Assembly: GCA_009869945.1 (NCBI GenBank)
Contig: WIXG01000423.1
Span: 1-59,027, forward strand
Source: Mesaphorura yosii
Taxonomy: Eukaryota; Arthropoda; Collembola; Poduromorpha; Tullbergiidae
Length of the DNA: 59,027 nucleotides
Direction of reading: 5' to 3'
Within the stretch, counting starts at the first letter, position 1; each line of letters begins with the position of its first letter. The notes under the pieces were generated by a model, which had not been told where the DNA came from, did not search any database, and saw only the letters and a program-made list of their open reading frames with translations. The translations under genes and the position numbers were made by a program. Shown piece after piece: positions 56,975 to 59,027 of the stretch.

Positions 56975-58157
56975 AGATGCCGGATCTAAAGCCACGGAAA
57001 GTCCAAGGTTATAACAATGACAATAACAGTATTTATGCCTAACATTTACAATGCCATGCAATAAAATCCGTTGGCTCTTTGGGTTTCGTTGAATTTGCAA
57101 TTTGGCATAACCTCATAATCCACCCACGAGTTCCATCGTCCCACGGTCCACGAGCTCATTCCATGGCTCGCTACATCCCGAACCTAAAAAGCTAAGCTGC
57201 ACTCGAGGAGATTTTGAGTGGTGAAAGCCAAAAGGCGCGTTAGGCACTAAAAGCACGTAAACGCCATGAAATTCCTCCACGGAGCACCGAGCACGGAGTT
57301 TTCTCCTGTCTTTCGCGTGAAAGTGCGAGTCACGGGTGCGTAGGCTTTCCTCTTCCTCGAATTGTTAAGTGCTTTCTTCCTGGAGCTGCTGTTGCAGCGG
57401 CAGTGGTGGCTAAGTGGCTTGCCTTACAAGTACATTAGACGAGGAAGTGCTTTCCTTTCCTTTCCATGGACGGACGGACATGCTCCGTGCGTGCTTGCGC
57501 ATTCCAGCACTGCAGTACTCAGCTTTCAGCTTTCATCCACGCACTCGTCAGTCAGTACTTTGGTTCCATTCCGACTTCGACGTGTTCTGCTGTGCTCTGT
57601 AGCTGCATTCCTTTTGTCTATTCGTCTATTACTTTACTTTACTACTACTTCACTGCATTAGCCAAGATTTTGATTCGGGTTGTATACTTCTTTAATTATC
57701 ATGTGTAGCCTTAATTTCTTAGAATGTCAGTGTCCAAGTACAAGAATTATTGTAGTGAATTAAGTGCGTCGAATTTAAGTTGGTCTTCAACTGCACTACT
57801 GCGAGGAAGAATCGAAGAATGCGTCTGGAATGGAACCAGTAGAAGAATTGATTAATTAGCTGGTAAGTCAATCAATCTAACAAATGGCGATTGAGTTTAG
57901 CCTGTAATTAGTTCCGGGCTCTGAGTTGACATAATTTCGTTAATTCCCCGTTCGCATGCGAGTGCGAGTGCCTTGCCTATGCTGCCTTTCTTCTAATGTT
58001 AAGGTGTAGTGCAAAGTAGAGCGAGCGACGGGCGATCGATACTTCTGCCCATGCGCGTGGAATACTTTTGCATCATAATTCTCTATGCCGTGCTGTGTTT
58101 CATTTTCAGGAGCACGACAGCACGAGTCGACGAGCCACTGCAACTGCAATACGAGAA
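56975..58157. other. Intergenic plus 5' UTR region of the sulfotransferase gene
   Basis: The first 100 bases are the Gly-rich gene 3' UTR. Near 58110 an acceptor (CATTTTCAG) precedes the sulfotransferase ATG, implying a 5' UTR intron. No coding region seen between. Confidence 0.45.
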
Positions 58158-59027
58158 ATGCTGACCACAATAGTAAGCCCAAATTCGAATTCGAACGACG
58201 ACGAGGACGAGGTAGACACAATCGTGTACAAGAATTACAAGCGGTACTGGTCGAAGGATCAGCTGCTCCTCAGCCCGCACTATCCACAGCAGAGATGCTT
58301 CTACGCAAAGAGGAAACTGATACCAGTCATCGCCGTACTACTCGTCGCAATAATCGCACTTCTTCAGCTTCTACTGATACGGGGCAAAGGAATCGAGTTG
58401 CATCTCGAACGCAGGCTCCCAGCAGCAATCATAATTGGAGGGAGGAAATGCGGGACACGGGCGCTGCTCGACATGCTCAACGTGCATCCACAGGTAAGAA
58501 GAAGCCATGGCTGTATTTACTGTAACTTTAATTTAACTGGTTTCGCAGGTCCAAAAATCGCCGTTCGAAGTCCACTTCTTCGACCGGGACGAAAACTACA
58601 ACCGAGGTCTTGATTGGTATCGTTCACAAATGCCTGAAACCACAGTCGACCAACTCGCCATCGAAAAGTCACCGAGTTATTTTGTGACGCCCGAAGTCCC
58701 GGAGCGGGTGTACGGCATGAACGCGAGCATCAAACTGCTTCTGATAGTGCGGGACCCCGTCACTCGAGTCGTAAGTGACTACACGCAGATTTACTACACC
58801 CCGAGCGGAAACGGGTCGTCAGCCGGATCGGGACCCAACAGCTCCGTGCCAGTGCCCGTGCCCTCGTTCGAGTCCTTAGTGCTGGTCAACGGGAGCGTCA
58901 ACACCAACTACAAGGCGGTCCGCATCTCTCTCTACGCCCGCTACCTCCTCCGTTGGCTCGACGTGTTTCCACTGGCGCAGATCTTCGTGATTGACGGTGA
59001 GCTGCTGATTCGGGACCCGTACCAGGT
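58158..59027 (+). CDS. Heparan sulfate glucosamine 3-O-sulfotransferase (5' part)
   Basis: Golgi type II membrane enzyme that moves sulfate from PAPS to the 3-OH of glucosamine in heparan sulfate. Exons 58158-58493 and 58549 onward; the gene runs off the window end. A cytoplasmic N-terminus precedes a TM anchor (LIPVIAVLLVAIIALLQLLL, about residues 54-73). The PAPS 5'-phosphosulfate loop is IIIGGRKCGTRALLDML, where the usual RKGGTRA is RKCGTRA. The catalytic EVHFFD holds the Glu base, His and Asp. IEKSPSYFVTPEVPERVY and IVRDPVTRVVSDYTQ (3'-phosphate binding) follow. It is closest in wording to the HS3ST5 type. A Gly/Ser insertion (SGNGSSAGSGPNSSVP) lies after the DYTQ motif. Confidence 0.93.

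Noticed and set aside
1..59027. CRISPR arrays, operons, ribosome-binding sites or bacterial insertion sequences
   Set aside because: The window is eukaryotic: split genes, poly(A) signals and TATA promoters; no prokaryotic feature was seen.

Overview
The window is nuclear DNA of an arthropod, probably a pancrustacean. Genes have short GT-AG introns (mostly 50-100 bp, a few longer), AATAAA poly(A) signals and TATA boxes. The gene set includes a prophenoloxidase of the arthropod hemocyanin superfamily, clan-2 cytochrome P450s, a divergent ionotropic receptor and a Cys-loop channel. A springtail or another non-insect hexapod or crustacean would fit, but no marker here settles the taxon. Coding models were built by hand from frame, splice-site and phase agreement. 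All multi-exon models reported as complete keep frame from start to stop.

Layout. 0-9.5 kb: prophenoloxidase-like gene on the minus strand, with a signal peptide and an extended N-terminus, then a long stretch without clear genes apart from one possible secreted-protein exon. 9.5-15 kb: purple acid phosphatase (with a GC-AG intron), a TATA-driven repetitive Tyr-rich secreted protein, and a frame-broken gene. 15-27 kb: housekeeping and developmental block with TGIF homeodomain protein (-), about 5.7 kb of non-coding DNA, ARPC5 (+), NDUFS5-like (-) and dynein light intermediate chain (+). 27-31 kb: two tandem CYP2-clan P450 genes (-). 31-43.5 kb: an apparently AT-richer, intron-poor island with an unrecognised 517-residue protein, a perforin-2/MPEG1-like MACPF protein, an intronless divergent ionotropic receptor, and two copies of an 85-bp exon-like repeat. 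43.5-50 kb: two tandem GH1 beta-glucosidases and a third P450 (-). 51-59 kb: Cys-loop ligand-gated channel (+) tail-to-tail with a rhodopsin-like GPCR (-), a Gly-rich secreted protein (+), and the 5' part of a heparan sulfate 3-O-sulfotransferase (+).

Main points of interest. (1) One of the two GH1 enzymes has Gln in place of the catalytic acid/base Glu (TFNQP), as plant myrosinases do, and lies inside a P450/GH1 cluster. (2) The Cys-loop channel lacks the anion-channel Pro-Ala-Arg motif and has a cation-type Glu at -1'. (3) An MPEG1/perforin-2 homologue is present in an arthropod. (4) The prophenoloxidase carries a predicted signal peptide. (5) An unrecognised single-exon protein with a Gly-rich hydrophobic segment and a polybasic tail lies head of the immune/sensory island. 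(6) The cluster of P450 and GH1 genes is interrupted by that island.
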